A DNA stretch of 64,000 nucleotides, from contig NZ_FNYA01000007.1 in NCBI RefSeq assembly GCF_900108955.1, positions 62,001-126,000 of the forward strand, read 5' to 3'. Below are positions 17,004 to 26,050 of the stretch, piece after piece; within the stretch, counting starts at the first letter, position 1, and each line of letters begins with the position of its first letter. The stretch is from Flavobacterium terrigena (GTDB lineage: Bacteria > Bacteroidota > Bacteroidia > Flavobacteriales > Flavobacteriaceae). The notes below the pieces were generated by a model that made no database searches, had not been told where the DNA came from, and worked only from the letters and a program-made list of their open reading frames with translations. A program made the position numbers and the translations under genes.

Positions 17004-17026
17004 TCTTTAAGAACTCATAAATATTT

Positions 17027-17064
17027 AAAAAATCCCGATAATGTTAAAGTTATCGGGATTTTTT
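17027..17064 (+). terminator. pnp terminator
   Basis: A 15-bp stem AAAATCCCGATAA / TTATCGGGATTTTT (17027-17041 with 17050-17064) has an 8-base loop and T run. Confidence 0.88.
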
Positions 17065-17107
17065 GCGTTGTAAGAATTTTTATATAATTTCACAAAAAAT
17101 ATAAAAA

Positions 17108-17800
17108 ATGTTACTCCAAAAAAAACTACTACTACTTATTTTGATTTCCAGCTTAAGCTGCTTCTCTCAAAATAAAAATTTCATAAAACACAACGACAGT
17201 TTAGTCGGCTTTGAAAATTTAGCTTACAATAATGGACTAGTCTATTACAACAAGTACAAGACAACTTCCAATAACACTTCACAGTTTCTTGAAAACAAAT
17301 ACAGTAATGGAATTTTACAATATAACAATCAAACATATACTGATCTAAGCTTAAAGTATGATGTTTTTGAAGATTTGCTTTTATTTAAACCTGCTTCACA
17401 ATTGGTTTTAGAAACAAGTTTAATAACCAAACAAGTTGACTATTTTATACTTAAAAACAAAAAATTCAGAAAAATAGAAACTATTTCAAGTGACAAAACA
17501 ACTAGCTCAGGTTTTTTTGAAGAAGTTGAAATTAATGAAAAGTGTACTTTATACATTAAGCATAAAAAAACATTAAAATCAGATTTTCAATCCGTTAAAT
17601 TATCATATATTTTTTACGATTATAATGTATACTATATTTTTTACAACAATAAACTTGAAGAAATTTCGTCTAAAAAAAGTATCATTAATTTGTTTCCAAC
17701 ATTAAAAAAAGAAATTAAACAATTTTACAATACAAATCGAAATCAAAGGGAAAACAACATTCAACTTTTTTACCAAAATTTATTTAAAACTATAATTTAA
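17108..17800 (+). CDS. Secreted hypothetical protein, 230 aa, first gene of a TonB/DUF4249 operon
   Basis: The protein has a signal peptide (MLLQKKLLLLILISSLSCFSQ); cleavage is probably after FSQ, although SLSC could be read as a weak lipobox. The rest is Lys/Asn/Tyr-rich and beta-strand-like, with FLENKYSNGILQYNNQTY and VYYIFYNNKLEEIS. I do not recognise a family. The last base of its TAA stop is the first base of the ATG of the TonB receptor gene (17800). This tight coupling implies a joint function at the outer membrane, perhaps assisting the receptor. Confidence 0.75.
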   Translation: MLLQKKLLLLILISSLSCFSQNKNFIKHNDSLVGFENLAYNNGLVYYNKYKTTSNNTSQFLENKYSNGILQYNNQTYTDLSLKYDVFEDLLLFKPASQLVLETSLITKQVDYFILKNKKFRKIETISSDKTTSSGFFEEVEINEKCTLYIKHKKTLKSDFQSVKLSYIFYDYNVYYIFYNNKLEEISSKKSIINLFPTLKKEIKQFYNTNRNQRENNIQLFYQNLFKTII

Positions 17801-20553
17801 TGAAAAATACACTTTTACTATTTTTGTTTATTTTTCAAGTTACAGCTTTTTCTCAAACAAAAAATGATAGCATAACTATTTCTTTTAATAATGAAACCAT
17901 TTCTCAATCATTAAAAAAATTAGAAGAAAAACAGTCTATATCTTTCTATTATGACACAAAATGGTTAGAATCTGAAAAAAAGACAATTACCGAAAATTTC
18001 AATAATTCAAGTTTAGAAAACATTTTAAGTGCATTGTTTGCAAATACTTCATTAAATTATTTTGTAGATAACAACAAAGTAATTTTATCACAGAACAGAA
18101 TTGTTTATGATTATTTTGTGGACAATTATTTCAAACCTGAAAGTAGCAAAAACACAAATGCTACTGATAATTCGAGTATTCAACAAAAAAACGACATCTC
18201 AAATTTTGACAACGATATCATTTATATCGGAAAACAAAAAAGAGGAAATACTTCATCTAAGCACACATTATCTGGTTATATCAAAAACATTGAAACCAAC
18301 GAACCGCTAAAGAACGTTAAAATAAAAGTAAACAACAAGAATATTGAAACATCAACTGACGACAATGGTTTTTATAGTTTAGAAGTCCCAACTGGAACAC
18401 ACATAATTGTTGTTCAAACCATAAACGCAAAAGGAAATAATAAAAAAATATTTATCAGTGAAAATGGAACTTTAGATTTCAATATAAGTCAGAAAACTAT
18501 TGGAATTAAAGAAATTATAATCACTAATAAAATTCAAACAAAAATAAAAACATCAGTTGTTGGTGCCACATCAATTGATTTAGAAAACATGAAAAACGTA
18601 CCTGTTTTATTAGGTGAACAAGATGTTTTCAAAATTGCAACTATAATGCCTGGAATTAAAACAACAGGTGAAGGTTCTAGCGGATTAAATGTTCGAGGAG
18701 GAAATGCAGATCAGAATTTAATTTTAGTAGACGACATCTCATTATATAACCCGTTTCACTTTTTAGGCTTTTTCTCATCTATTAATCCATATAGTTTAAA
18801 AAGTGTTACCATTTATAAAGGAAGTATTCCTGTTGAATATGGTGGTCGTTTGTCATCTGTTATAGATTTAAAAACCAAAAAACCAACTAACACAAAATTA
18901 TCAGGTGAAGGCGGAATTGGCCCAGTTACGAGTAATTTATTTGTAAACGTTCCGGTTGTAAAAAATAAATCTGCAATTATTGCTGGTTTTAGAGCAACGT
19001 ATTCAGATTGGATTTTAAAAAGCTTAAAAGACGAACAACTTAAAAAAAGTAGTGCATCTTTTTATGATTTTTTCACAAAATACAGTCATGAAATAAACGA
19101 AAACAACACCATTAATGCCTCATTATATTATAGTGATGATAAGTTTAAAATAACATCAGATTCATTATTCAACTATAACAATCGTCTTTTAGGAATCAAT
19201 TGGGAACATAAATTTTCTAAAAAAATGAGTTCTCAATTATTATTGAATAATAGTGACTATAAATATGGCGTTAATTATTCGAACCAAAATGATAATAGGA
19301 AGTCGTTTGAATCTGGTTTTAACATTAATGAAAGTAATGCTCAGTTAAAATTTGAAAACAAATTGAATGGTAAATTCACGGTAAATTATGGTTTATCTGC
19401 CAAATTATATAAAATAAATCCAGGTTTCTTAAATCCAAAAGAAGCTACAAGTTTAATTGTACCAGTAAACTTAATTAATGAGAAAGCTTTAGAAGCTTCA
19501 GCCTATTTAAAAACCGAAGCAAAACTTACTGAAAAACTATTAATAAATGTTGGTGGAAGATATACCACATTTAATTATCTAGGGGAAAATACACAACGAA
19601 TTTACGAAGAAGGTTTACCAAGAAATGAAGCCACACTTATTGAAACCAAACAATACAAACACAATGAAGTGATAAAACAATATGGCGGATTTGAACCGAG
19701 AGTTTCAGCTCGATATATGTTAACTAATAGTTTGTCTACTAAAATTGGTTATGACAAAACATATCAGTACATACATTTATTAAGTACGAACACTACTCAA
19801 TCGCCAACAGATATATGGAAACTTTCAGATATCAATGTAAAACCACAAATTGGAGAACAATTTTCTATTGGGTTCTATAAAAACTTAAATGAAACTTATG
19901 AAATTAGTTTAGAAGGTTATACCAAAAAATCTAAAAACATCTTAGATTATAAAACTGGTGCTAATATTGTTTTAAGTAATAAAATAGAAACTGAATTATT
20001 GCAAGGTGAAGGAAAATCGTACGGAGTTGAACTTTTAATTAAGAAAAACATAGGGAAATTAAATGGATGGATTGCTTACACCTATTCTAGAAGTTTCTTA
20101 AAACTAGATAGTCAATTTAGAGATGAACGCGTGAATGATGGCGAATATTTTGCATCAAATTTTGACAAACCGCATGACTTTAATTCTGTTTTAAACTACA
20201 AAATAACTAAAAGGTATAGTTTTTCATTAAACTTTGTGTACCAAACCGGAAGACCAATTACGTATCCAATTGGAAAATATACTTATGCCAATTCAGAATA
20301 CACGCTATACAGTGATAGAAATAAATTTAGAATTCCAGATTATTACAGAGTTGACGTAAGTTTCAATATTGAAGGAAGTCATAAAATAAAAAAACTAGCA
20401 CACAGTTTTTGGAACATTTCAATTTATAATGTATTAGGACGAAACAATCCATATTCTATTTATTTCATATCAAATGACGGACAGGTAAAAGGGTATAAAA
20501 CATCAATTTTTGCTATTCCAATTCCAACAATAACATATAACTTTAAATTTTAA
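17800..20553 (+). CDS. STN-domain TonB-dependent receptor
   Basis: This is a 917-residue outer membrane receptor. After a signal peptide (…FSQT) comes an STN (secretin/TonB N-terminal) domain (ITISFNNETISQSLKKLEEK, about 25-45, through 100). A CarboxypepD_reg-like domain follows (HTLSGYIKNIETNEPLKNVK, about 152-235), then a plug (VLLGEQDVFKIATIMPGI, SSGLNVRGGNADQNLILVDD, about 268-360), and a beta-barrel ending in FAIPIPTITYNFKF. STN domains usually signal to an anti-sigma factor, but no FecR or ECF sigma gene is near. It is followed after 3 bp by two DUF4249 lipoproteins, a frequent pairing in Bacteroidota. The ligand is unknown. Confidence 0.93.
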   Translation: MKNTLLLFLFIFQVTAFSQTKNDSITISFNNETISQSLKKLEEKQSISFYYDTKWLESEKKTITENFNNSSLENILSALFANTSLNYFVDNNKVILSQNRIVYDYFVDNYFKPESSKNTNATDNSSIQQKNDISNFDNDIIYIGKQKRGNTSSKHTLSGYIKNIETNEPLKNVKIKVNNKNIETSTDDNGFYSLEVPTGTHIIVVQTINAKGNNKKIFISENGTLDFNISQKTIGIKEIIITNKIQTKIKTSVVGATSIDLENMKNVPVLLGEQDVFKIATIMPGIKTTGEGSSGLNVRGGNADQNLILVDDISLYNPFHFLGFFSSINPYSLKSVTIYKGSIPVEYGGRLSSVIDLKTKKPTNTKLSGEGGIGPVTSNLFVNVPVVKNKSAIIAGFRATYSDWILKSLKDEQLKKSSASFYDFFTKYSHEINENNTINASLYYSDDKFKITSDSLFNYNNRLLGINWEHKFSKKMSSQLLLNNSDYKYGVNYSNQNDNRKSFESGFNINESNAQLKFENKLNGKFTVNYGLSAKLYKINPGFLNPKEATSLIVPVNLINEKALEASAYLKTEAKLTEKLLINVGGRYTTFNYLGENTQRIYEEGLPRNEATLIETKQYKHNEVIKQYGGFEPRVSARYMLTNSLSTKIGYDKTYQYIHLLSTNTTQSPTDIWKLSDINVKPQIGEQFSIGFYKNLNETYEISLEGYTKKSKNILDYKTGANIVLSNKIETELLQGEGKSYGVELLIKKNIGKLNGWIAYTYSRSFLKLDSQFRDERVNDGEYFASNFDKPHDFNSVLNYKITKRYSFSLNFVYQTGRPITYPIGKYTYANSEYTLYSDRNKFRIPDYYRVDVSFNIEGSHKIKKLAHSFWNISIYNVLGRNNPYSIYFISNDGQVKGYKTSIFAIPIPTITYNFKF

Positions 20554-20556
20554 GGT

Positions 20557-21771
20557 ATGAAAAAAATTAGCTTACTAATAGTGATGATACTTTTGTTTGG
20601 TTGTACTGAACCTTATCTTTTACAGACTTCTAATTTTGAAGAAGCTCTTGTTATTGAAGCAACTATAACTAACGAATTAAAAACACAACAAATTAGGCTT
20701 ACTAAAACGTATCGTTTAGAAGAAAATGGTCCTGAATTTGTTGAAAATGCAAATATTTCTGTAGAAGATGATTTTGGAAATGTCTATAACTTTACTGAAG
20801 GCAATGAAGTTTACGAATCGCAAAATCCGTTTCAAGCTATTGCTGGTAGAAGATACAAATTAAGAATTATTGTAAACGGAAAAACATACACTTCAACACC
20901 TGAAGTTTTAAGCGCCGTTAATCCAATTCAAAATGTAGAAGTACATGATGTTACTATAGCTGGTGATCGAGGTGCTGAAATAAAAGTAAAATCATTTGAT
21001 CCTACAGGAAATTCAAAATATTACAGATATGAGTTTGAAGAAACCTATAAAGTAATTGCTCCAAAATGGAAACCAAACACAGTGACAATTAACCCAAATT
21101 TCAATGCATTGGGATCGAAAGATTTGATTTTTACACCAAGAACTTATGAAGCGCAAACTTGTTATTCTACATTCAAATCAAATGAATTATTATTACATTC
21201 TACTTCAAACTTATCTGAAGATCGTGTAGATTATATGGTACGATTTATTCATGTAACCAATCCAATCATCAAACATAGATACAGCATTTTAGTTAACCAA
21301 TATGTTCAGAATTTAGAATCATATACGTATTACAGTACTTTAAAAAGTATTTCTGGAAGTGGTAGCATACTTTCTCAAAATCAACCTGGATTTTTCAGAG
21401 GAAACATCACTTGCGAATCAAATCCGAATGAAAAAGTGATTGGCTTTTTTGATGTGTCTAGCAAAAGTTCACAAAGAATATTTTTCAACTTTGCAGATGT
21501 TTTTCCTGGCACTACAGCTCCAGGATATTTTTACGATTGTTATGATAATTGCGTAGACGAACCTGGCGAATATAATTGTCCTGGAGTTTATAATTTTTGT
21601 TTTGAAATTGGTAATCCTAACTCAACATGCGAGGGTGAAAATGTAGAGGCACAATTAAATACTGGTAATTTATTATATTATTCTGGCCCTAACCCAATAT
21701 ACTTAGTTCCACTTCCATGTGGAGATTGCACACAATTCTCTTCTAACGTAGTACCAACATTTTGGCAATGA
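20557..21771 (+). CDS. DUF4249 lipoprotein, copy 1
   Basis: This 404-residue lipoprotein has the lipobox LLFGC with Cys16. The mature part has an Ig-like N-terminal region (LVIEATITNELKTQQIRLTK, YKLRIIVNGKTYTSTPEV) and a Cys-rich C-terminal region (FYDCYDNCVDEPGEYNC, PLPCGDCTQFSSN). DUF4249 proteins accompany TonB receptors and are likely surface-exposed ligand-binding or receptor-lid partners. The exact job is unknown. The gene is 3 bp after the receptor. It is the upstream copy of a tandem duplication with 21798-23009. Confidence 0.88.
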   Translation: MKKISLLIVMILLFGCTEPYLLQTSNFEEALVIEATITNELKTQQIRLTKTYRLEENGPEFVENANISVEDDFGNVYNFTEGNEVYESQNPFQAIAGRRYKLRIIVNGKTYTSTPEVLSAVNPIQNVEVHDVTIAGDRGAEIKVKSFDPTGNSKYYRYEFEETYKVIAPKWKPNTVTINPNFNALGSKDLIFTPRTYEAQTCYSTFKSNELLLHSTSNLSEDRVDYMVRFIHVTNPIIKHRYSILVNQYVQNLESYTYYSTLKSISGSGSILSQNQPGFFRGNITCESNPNEKVIGFFDVSSKSSQRIFFNFADVFPGTTAPGYFYDCYDNCVDEPGEYNCPGVYNFCFEIGNPNSTCEGENVEAQLNTGNLLYYSGPNPIYLVPLPCGDCTQFSSNVVPTFWQ

Positions 21772-21797
21772 TAAAACATAACTCCAAATTTAAAAGT

Positions 21798-23009
21798 ATG
21801 AAAAGAATTAGCTGTCTAATAGTAATGATACTCTTGTTTAGTTGTACTGAACCTTATCTTTTACAGACTTCTAATTTTGAAGAAGCTCTTGTTATTGAGG
21901 CAACTATAACTAACGAATTAAAAACACAACAAATTAGACTTACTAAAACGTATCGTTTAGAAGAAAATGGTCCTGAATTTGTTGAAAATGCAAATGTTTC
22001 AGTTGAAGATGATTCTGGAAATGTCTATAACTTTATTGAAAGCAATGAAGTTTACGAATCGCAAAATCCGTTTCAAGCAATTGCTGGTAGAAAATACAAA
22101 TTAAGAATTATTGCAAACGGTAGAACATACACTTCAACACCAGAAGTTTTAAGCGCCATTAATCCAATTCAAAATGTAGAAGTACGTGATGTTACTTTAG
22201 CAGGTAATCGAGGGGCAGAAATAAAAGTTAAATCATTTGATCCAACTGGAAATTCAAAATATTACAGATATGAGTTTGAAGAAACCTATAAAATAATTGC
22301 TCCAAAATGGAAACCAAACACGGCAACAGTTGATCCAAATTTTAATGCATTGGGATCGAAAGATTTGATTTTTACACCAAGAACTTATGAAGCACAAACC
22401 TGTTATTCTACATTCAAATCAAATGAATTATTATTACATTCTACTTCAAACTTATCTGAAGATCGTGTAAATTTCATGGTGCGATTTATTCATGTAACCA
22501 ATCCAATCATCAAACATAGATATAGTATTTTAGTTAACCAATATGTTCAAAATTTAGAAGCTTATACGTATTATAGCACTTTAAAAAGTATTTCTGGAAG
22601 CGGAAGTATCTTATCACAAAGTCAACCTGGTTTTTTTAGAAGTAACATCACTTGCGAATCAAACCCGAATGAAAAAGTGATTGGCTTTTTTGATGTGTCT
22701 AGCAAAAGTTCACAAAGAATATTTTTCAACTTTGCAGATGTTTTTCCTGGCACTACAGCTCCAGGATATTTTTACGATTGTTATGATAATTGCGTAGACG
22801 AACCTGGCGAATTTAATTGCCCCGGAGCCTACGACTATTGTTTTGCAACTGGAAATGGCACAACATGTGAAGGCTATGACGTAGAGCATCTATTAAATAC
22901 AGGTTTAAAATTATATTATTCTGGCCCAAACCCAGTAAATTTAGTTCCACTTCCATGTGGAGATTGCACTCAATTTTCATCTAACATAGTACCAACATTT
23001 TGGCAATGA
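21798..23009 (+). CDS. DUF4249 lipoprotein, copy 2 (tandem duplicate)
   Basis: This 403-residue lipoprotein starts at ATG 21798 (MKRISCLIVMILLFSC, lipobox Cys16). The frame is open 12 codons upstream, but those codons are a relic of the duplication junction. It is nearly collinear with copy 1, including YRYEFEETYK and FYDCYDNCVDEPGE. The main differences are in the segment around residues 340-375 (CPGAYDYCFATGNGTTCEG against CPGVYNFCFEIGNPNSTCEG). Its stop overlaps the next start (ATGA, 23006-23009). It probably forms a second or alternative partner of the same receptor. Confidence 0.88.
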   Translation: MKRISCLIVMILLFSCTEPYLLQTSNFEEALVIEATITNELKTQQIRLTKTYRLEENGPEFVENANVSVEDDSGNVYNFIESNEVYESQNPFQAIAGRKYKLRIIANGRTYTSTPEVLSAINPIQNVEVRDVTLAGNRGAEIKVKSFDPTGNSKYYRYEFEETYKIIAPKWKPNTATVDPNFNALGSKDLIFTPRTYEAQTCYSTFKSNELLLHSTSNLSEDRVNFMVRFIHVTNPIIKHRYSILVNQYVQNLEAYTYYSTLKSISGSGSILSQSQPGFFRSNITCESNPNEKVIGFFDVSSKSSQRIFFNFADVFPGTTAPGYFYDCYDNCVDEPGEFNCPGAYDYCFATGNGTTCEGYDVEHLLNTGLKLYYSGPNPVNLVPLPCGDCTQFSSNIVPTFWQ

Positions 23010-24700
23010 TAAAACAAACATTAATAATCGTATTTTTCCTTTTCAATTCATCTTTGTTTGCACAACAAGCAAATTCGAATTATAAAACAACACCTATAAA
23101 AGAACAGATTGTGCTTCAAACCAATACTGATTTCTACTTATCCGGTGAAAGTATTTTATACAAAACTATAAGTATAAACAATACAACTAAAGAAGCTATT
23201 TCATATAGTAAAATTGCTTATGTAGAATTAATTAATGACGAAAACAAGTCCATATTAAAACACAAACAAGTAATTAGTAATGGTATTTCTTATAACGATT
23301 TTTTTATTCCAACTAATATTGAAACAGGAAATTATAAAATTATTGCTTATACTAATTTAACACAAAACAATAATGAATATGCTTCTAAAGAAATCTTTAT
23401 AATAAATCCATATATTTCATTTCCAGAAAAATTCAAGGAAAAAAATAAGACTTCAGAACTTACCAATTTCTCAAATTCAATTCAACAAAATGACATCAAT
23501 TCTAAAATTGAAACAAGTAAAAAAGAATTTCAAAAAAGAGAAAAAGCTATTATTACAGTTAAAGACAATTTACAAGGTAACTTTGTGTTAAATGTTATTA
23601 AAATTGATAGTATTCCAACTCTAAACCACACGAATAATAATTTACTTACTCGAATTGAAAGTTCAAATTTAGATAACACTGAAAATATTGTATCTATTCC
23701 TGAAACTAGAGGTGAAATTTTTTCTGGAAAAATAACTTCAAAAAGTGGTTCTGATTTATTAGAAAATAAAAAAATAGCACTATCTATTCCTGGTGAAAAT
23801 TTCGATTTTAAAATTACAACAACTGACACCAATGGAAATTTTAAATTTCTAATGGAAGGCTTTAATGGTGATGAAGCTTATTTTCAAGTGTACGAAAAAG
23901 ATAAAGAAAAATACAAAATCGAAATTATTGATAACCCAAGTATAAAAACAAAAAAAACAGAAAGAGACATCCAAATTAATCCAAATTTTGCCGATGCCTT
24001 CTTGAAACGTTCTATTGCGAATCAAATTCAAAACATATATTATCACACGAAAAGCGATACTGTTTTTACTTATAAAAAGAATAAACCATTTTATTATGGT
24101 AGCGATAAAGAATATTATTTAAAAGATTACAACGTTCAAAACACAATTAAAGAAGTTTTTATTGAAATTGTACCAGAAGTTTACATTAATAAAAAAGATG
24201 GAAAACAAGTATTTAATGTAAACGATTATGAAGTTAATAGCAGTGATTTATACTTAAATACTTTAGTTTTAGTTGATGGCTTTTTGTTACAAGATGTTGA
24301 TGAAATACTAACTTTCGACCCAGCCTTTTTCACAAAAATAAACTTTGTAAATAAAGGATATTTATATAACAAATATTTATTCAATGGCGTGGTTAATTTA
24401 ACAACGAAAGATTTTAATTATGTTCCAAAAGTGGAGGATGATTATATCATTATGAAAAAATTAGAACGCCCAGAACTTAACAAAAGATATTATGCAATAG
24501 ATTATTCTAAAAACAATTTTGAGAAAATTCCGGACTATAGATATCAATTATGTTGGGAACCAAATATTACAGAAATTTCACCTCAAAAAACTTTTGAATT
24601 TTATACTTCAGATATCTCAGGAAATTACAAAATAACAATTGAAGGAATTACTAAAAATGGCGAACCAATTCTAATGGAAAACTATATCAAAGTAAAATAA
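23006..24700 (+). CDS. Secreted MG2/carboxypeptidase-regulatory-like protein with DUF4249/TonB operon
   Basis: This is a protein of 564 residues from ATG 23006 (MIKQTLIIVFFLFNSSLFAQ, signal peptide). An in-frame TTG two codons upstream is rejected because the ATG overlaps the preceding stop in the usual ATGA manner. The N-terminal part (IVLQTNTDFYLSGESILYKT, about 33-130, to IETGNYKIIAYTNL) looks like a macroglobulin MG2 domain, as in other outer-membrane partner proteins of Bacteroidota. A middle beta-sandwich (GEIFSGKITSKSGSDLLENK, about 233-310) follows, then a TonB-plug-like region without barrel (LNTLVLVDGFLLQDVDEILT). It probably works with the TonB receptor in the same operon. The exact role is unknown. 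Confidence 0.75.
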   Translation: MIKQTLIIVFFLFNSSLFAQQANSNYKTTPIKEQIVLQTNTDFYLSGESILYKTISINNTTKEAISYSKIAYVELINDENKSILKHKQVISNGISYNDFFIPTNIETGNYKIIAYTNLTQNNNEYASKEIFIINPYISFPEKFKEKNKTSELTNFSNSIQQNDINSKIETSKKEFQKREKAIITVKDNLQGNFVLNVIKIDSIPTLNHTNNNLLTRIESSNLDNTENIVSIPETRGEIFSGKITSKSGSDLLENKKIALSIPGENFDFKITTTDTNGNFKFLMEGFNGDEAYFQVYEKDKEKYKIEIIDNPSIKTKKTERDIQINPNFADAFLKRSIANQIQNIYYHTKSDTVFTYKKNKPFYYGSDKEYYLKDYNVQNTIKEVFIEIVPEVYINKKDGKQVFNVNDYEVNSSDLYLNTLVLVDGFLLQDVDEILTFDPAFFTKINFVNKGYLYNKYLFNGVVNLTTKDFNYVPKVEDDYIIMKKLERPELNKRYYAIDYSKNNFEKIPDYRYQLCWEPNITEISPQKTFEFYTSDISGNYKITIEGITKNGEPILMENYIKVK

Positions 24701-24736
24701 AAAAAGAAGCCTTGAAAAAATCAAGGCTTCTTTTTT
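24701..24736 (+). terminator. Terminator of the TonB/DUF4249 operon
   Basis: AAAAAGAAGCCTTGA (24701-24715) pairs with TCAAGGCTTCTTTTT (24721-24735), a 15-bp stem with an AAAAA loop and T run directly after the last gene. Confidence 0.9.
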
Positions 24737-24761
24737 GTTAAAAAACAAACAAAACTTTTCA

Positions 24762-24769
24762 TATATTTG
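24762..24769 (+). promoter_or_regulatory. Putative -7 box of the M28 peptidase gene (TATATTTG)
   Basis: TATATTTG matches TAnnTTTG, 20 bp before the ATG. The nearest TTG (24735-24737) is 24 bp upstream, slightly long, and lies in the preceding terminator. Confidence 0.4.
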
Positions 24770-24789
24770 AGAAACCAAATCAAAAAATT

Positions 24790-25989
24790 ATGAAAACCTA
24801 CTTAAAACTTTCCCTAAGAGTTTCCCTACTGCTCTTTGGACAAACGATTGCATTTTCACAATCCTACATTCAAGGCTATCAAGATGTTGTGAATCAAGTT
24901 TCCCAAACCAACACTACAACAAACCTTACTGACTTTGAAAATTTAGGAATAAAAATCAGAGGAAGCGCCGCCCAAACAAATACTTTAAATTGGTTAAAGA
25001 ATAAGTATTTAAGTTATGGCTTTACAGCTGGACAAATGGTTGAAGATCCGTTTACATATACTGGTTCAACAGCAGTTTGTAAAAATTTAATTGTAACCAA
25101 AACAGGAACTTTATACCCAAACACCTATGTCATTATTTGCGCACATTATGACACCATTAATGGAAATGGAACAAATGACAATGGAAGCGGTACAAACATT
25201 TTATTAGAAACTGCACGTCTTTTGCAAAGCATCCCTACTGAATATTCTATAAAATTTATTCATTTTAGTGGTGAAGAAGCTGGTTTATATGGTAGTCAAC
25301 ATTATGTTTCTAACGTAGTGAATGGCACTACTCCAAAATTAGATATAAGATTGGTTTTTAATATCGATCAAGTTGGTGGTGTTGCCGGACAAACCAATAA
25401 CACTATTACTTGCGAAAGAGACATGAGTAATACGCCATCAACCAACAATGCGGCTTCAAACACTAAAACAAACGAACTAATAAATTGTGTGGAACTATAT
25501 ACAAACTTAAATACTTTATTAGCCAACGCCTATTCTTCAGATTATGTTCCATTTGAAGATAACAATGAAGTTATTACCGGATTTTACGAAACCAATGAAT
25601 CAAATGTAACACATACCGCAAATGATTTATTGATTAATATGGATCCAACTTACGCGTATAATGTGACAAAAGCTGCCGTTGGTGCCATGCTTCATTTTGC
25701 GGTAGCAAATACATCAGTTATGTCTAACGAAACTTTCAATTCAGATAATCAAGTTACGGTTTACCCGAATCCTGCAAAAAATAATTTATTCATCAATAAA
25801 GGAACTTTAGATGCTAAAAATTATACTGTAAAAATTGTAGATATTAATGGTAAAACCGTTTCTGAAAAAGAATTTAATAATTCGCAATTAACAGAACAAT
25901 TTCCAGTTTCGCAATTGTCGTCTGGAATTTATATGTGTGTGGTTTCAACTGAAAGCAAACAAATTTTCAAAAAAATAATTATTGAATAA
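24790..25989 (+). CDS. M28 family zinc aminopeptidase with T9SS type A sorting domain
   Basis: This 399-residue secreted protein has a signal peptide (residues 1-24, AFSQS). Its M28 catalytic domain carries metal ligands in order: His119 in CAHYDT, Asp130 in TNDNGSG, Glu162-Glu163 in FSGEEAGLYGS, Asp193 in NIDQVGG, and a late His in NVTHTANDL. The last 75 residues (VYPNPAKNNLFI, VKIVDINGKTV, LSSGIYMCVV) are a type IX secretion C-terminal domain of type A. The enzyme is therefore exported across the outer membrane and attached or released. It is monocistronic, between two terminators. Confidence 0.93.
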   Translation: MKTYLKLSLRVSLLLFGQTIAFSQSYIQGYQDVVNQVSQTNTTTNLTDFENLGIKIRGSAAQTNTLNWLKNKYLSYGFTAGQMVEDPFTYTGSTAVCKNLIVTKTGTLYPNTYVIICAHYDTINGNGTNDNGSGTNILLETARLLQSIPTEYSIKFIHFSGEEAGLYGSQHYVSNVVNGTTPKLDIRLVFNIDQVGGVAGQTNNTITCERDMSNTPSTNNAASNTKTNELINCVELYTNLNTLLANAYSSDYVPFEDNNEVITGFYETNESNVTHTANDLLINMDPTYAYNVTKAAVGAMLHFAVANTSVMSNETFNSDNQVTVYPNPAKNNLFINKGTLDAKNYTVKIVDINGKTVSEKEFNNSQLTEQFPVSQLSSGIYMCVVSTESKQIFKKIIIE

Positions 25990-26008
25990 AAACTTACTTC
26001 ATAAATAC

Positions 26009-26046
26009 AAAAAACCGCGACTTAAAAACTAAGTTGCGGTTTTTTT
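26009..26046. terminator. Bidirectional terminator between M28 peptidase and desaturase
   Basis: AAAACCGCGACTTA pairs with TAAGTTGCGGTTTT (one G-T pair) around AAAAC, with A and T runs on both sides. It lies between convergent genes. Confidence 0.85.
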
Positions 26047-26050
26047 GTTT

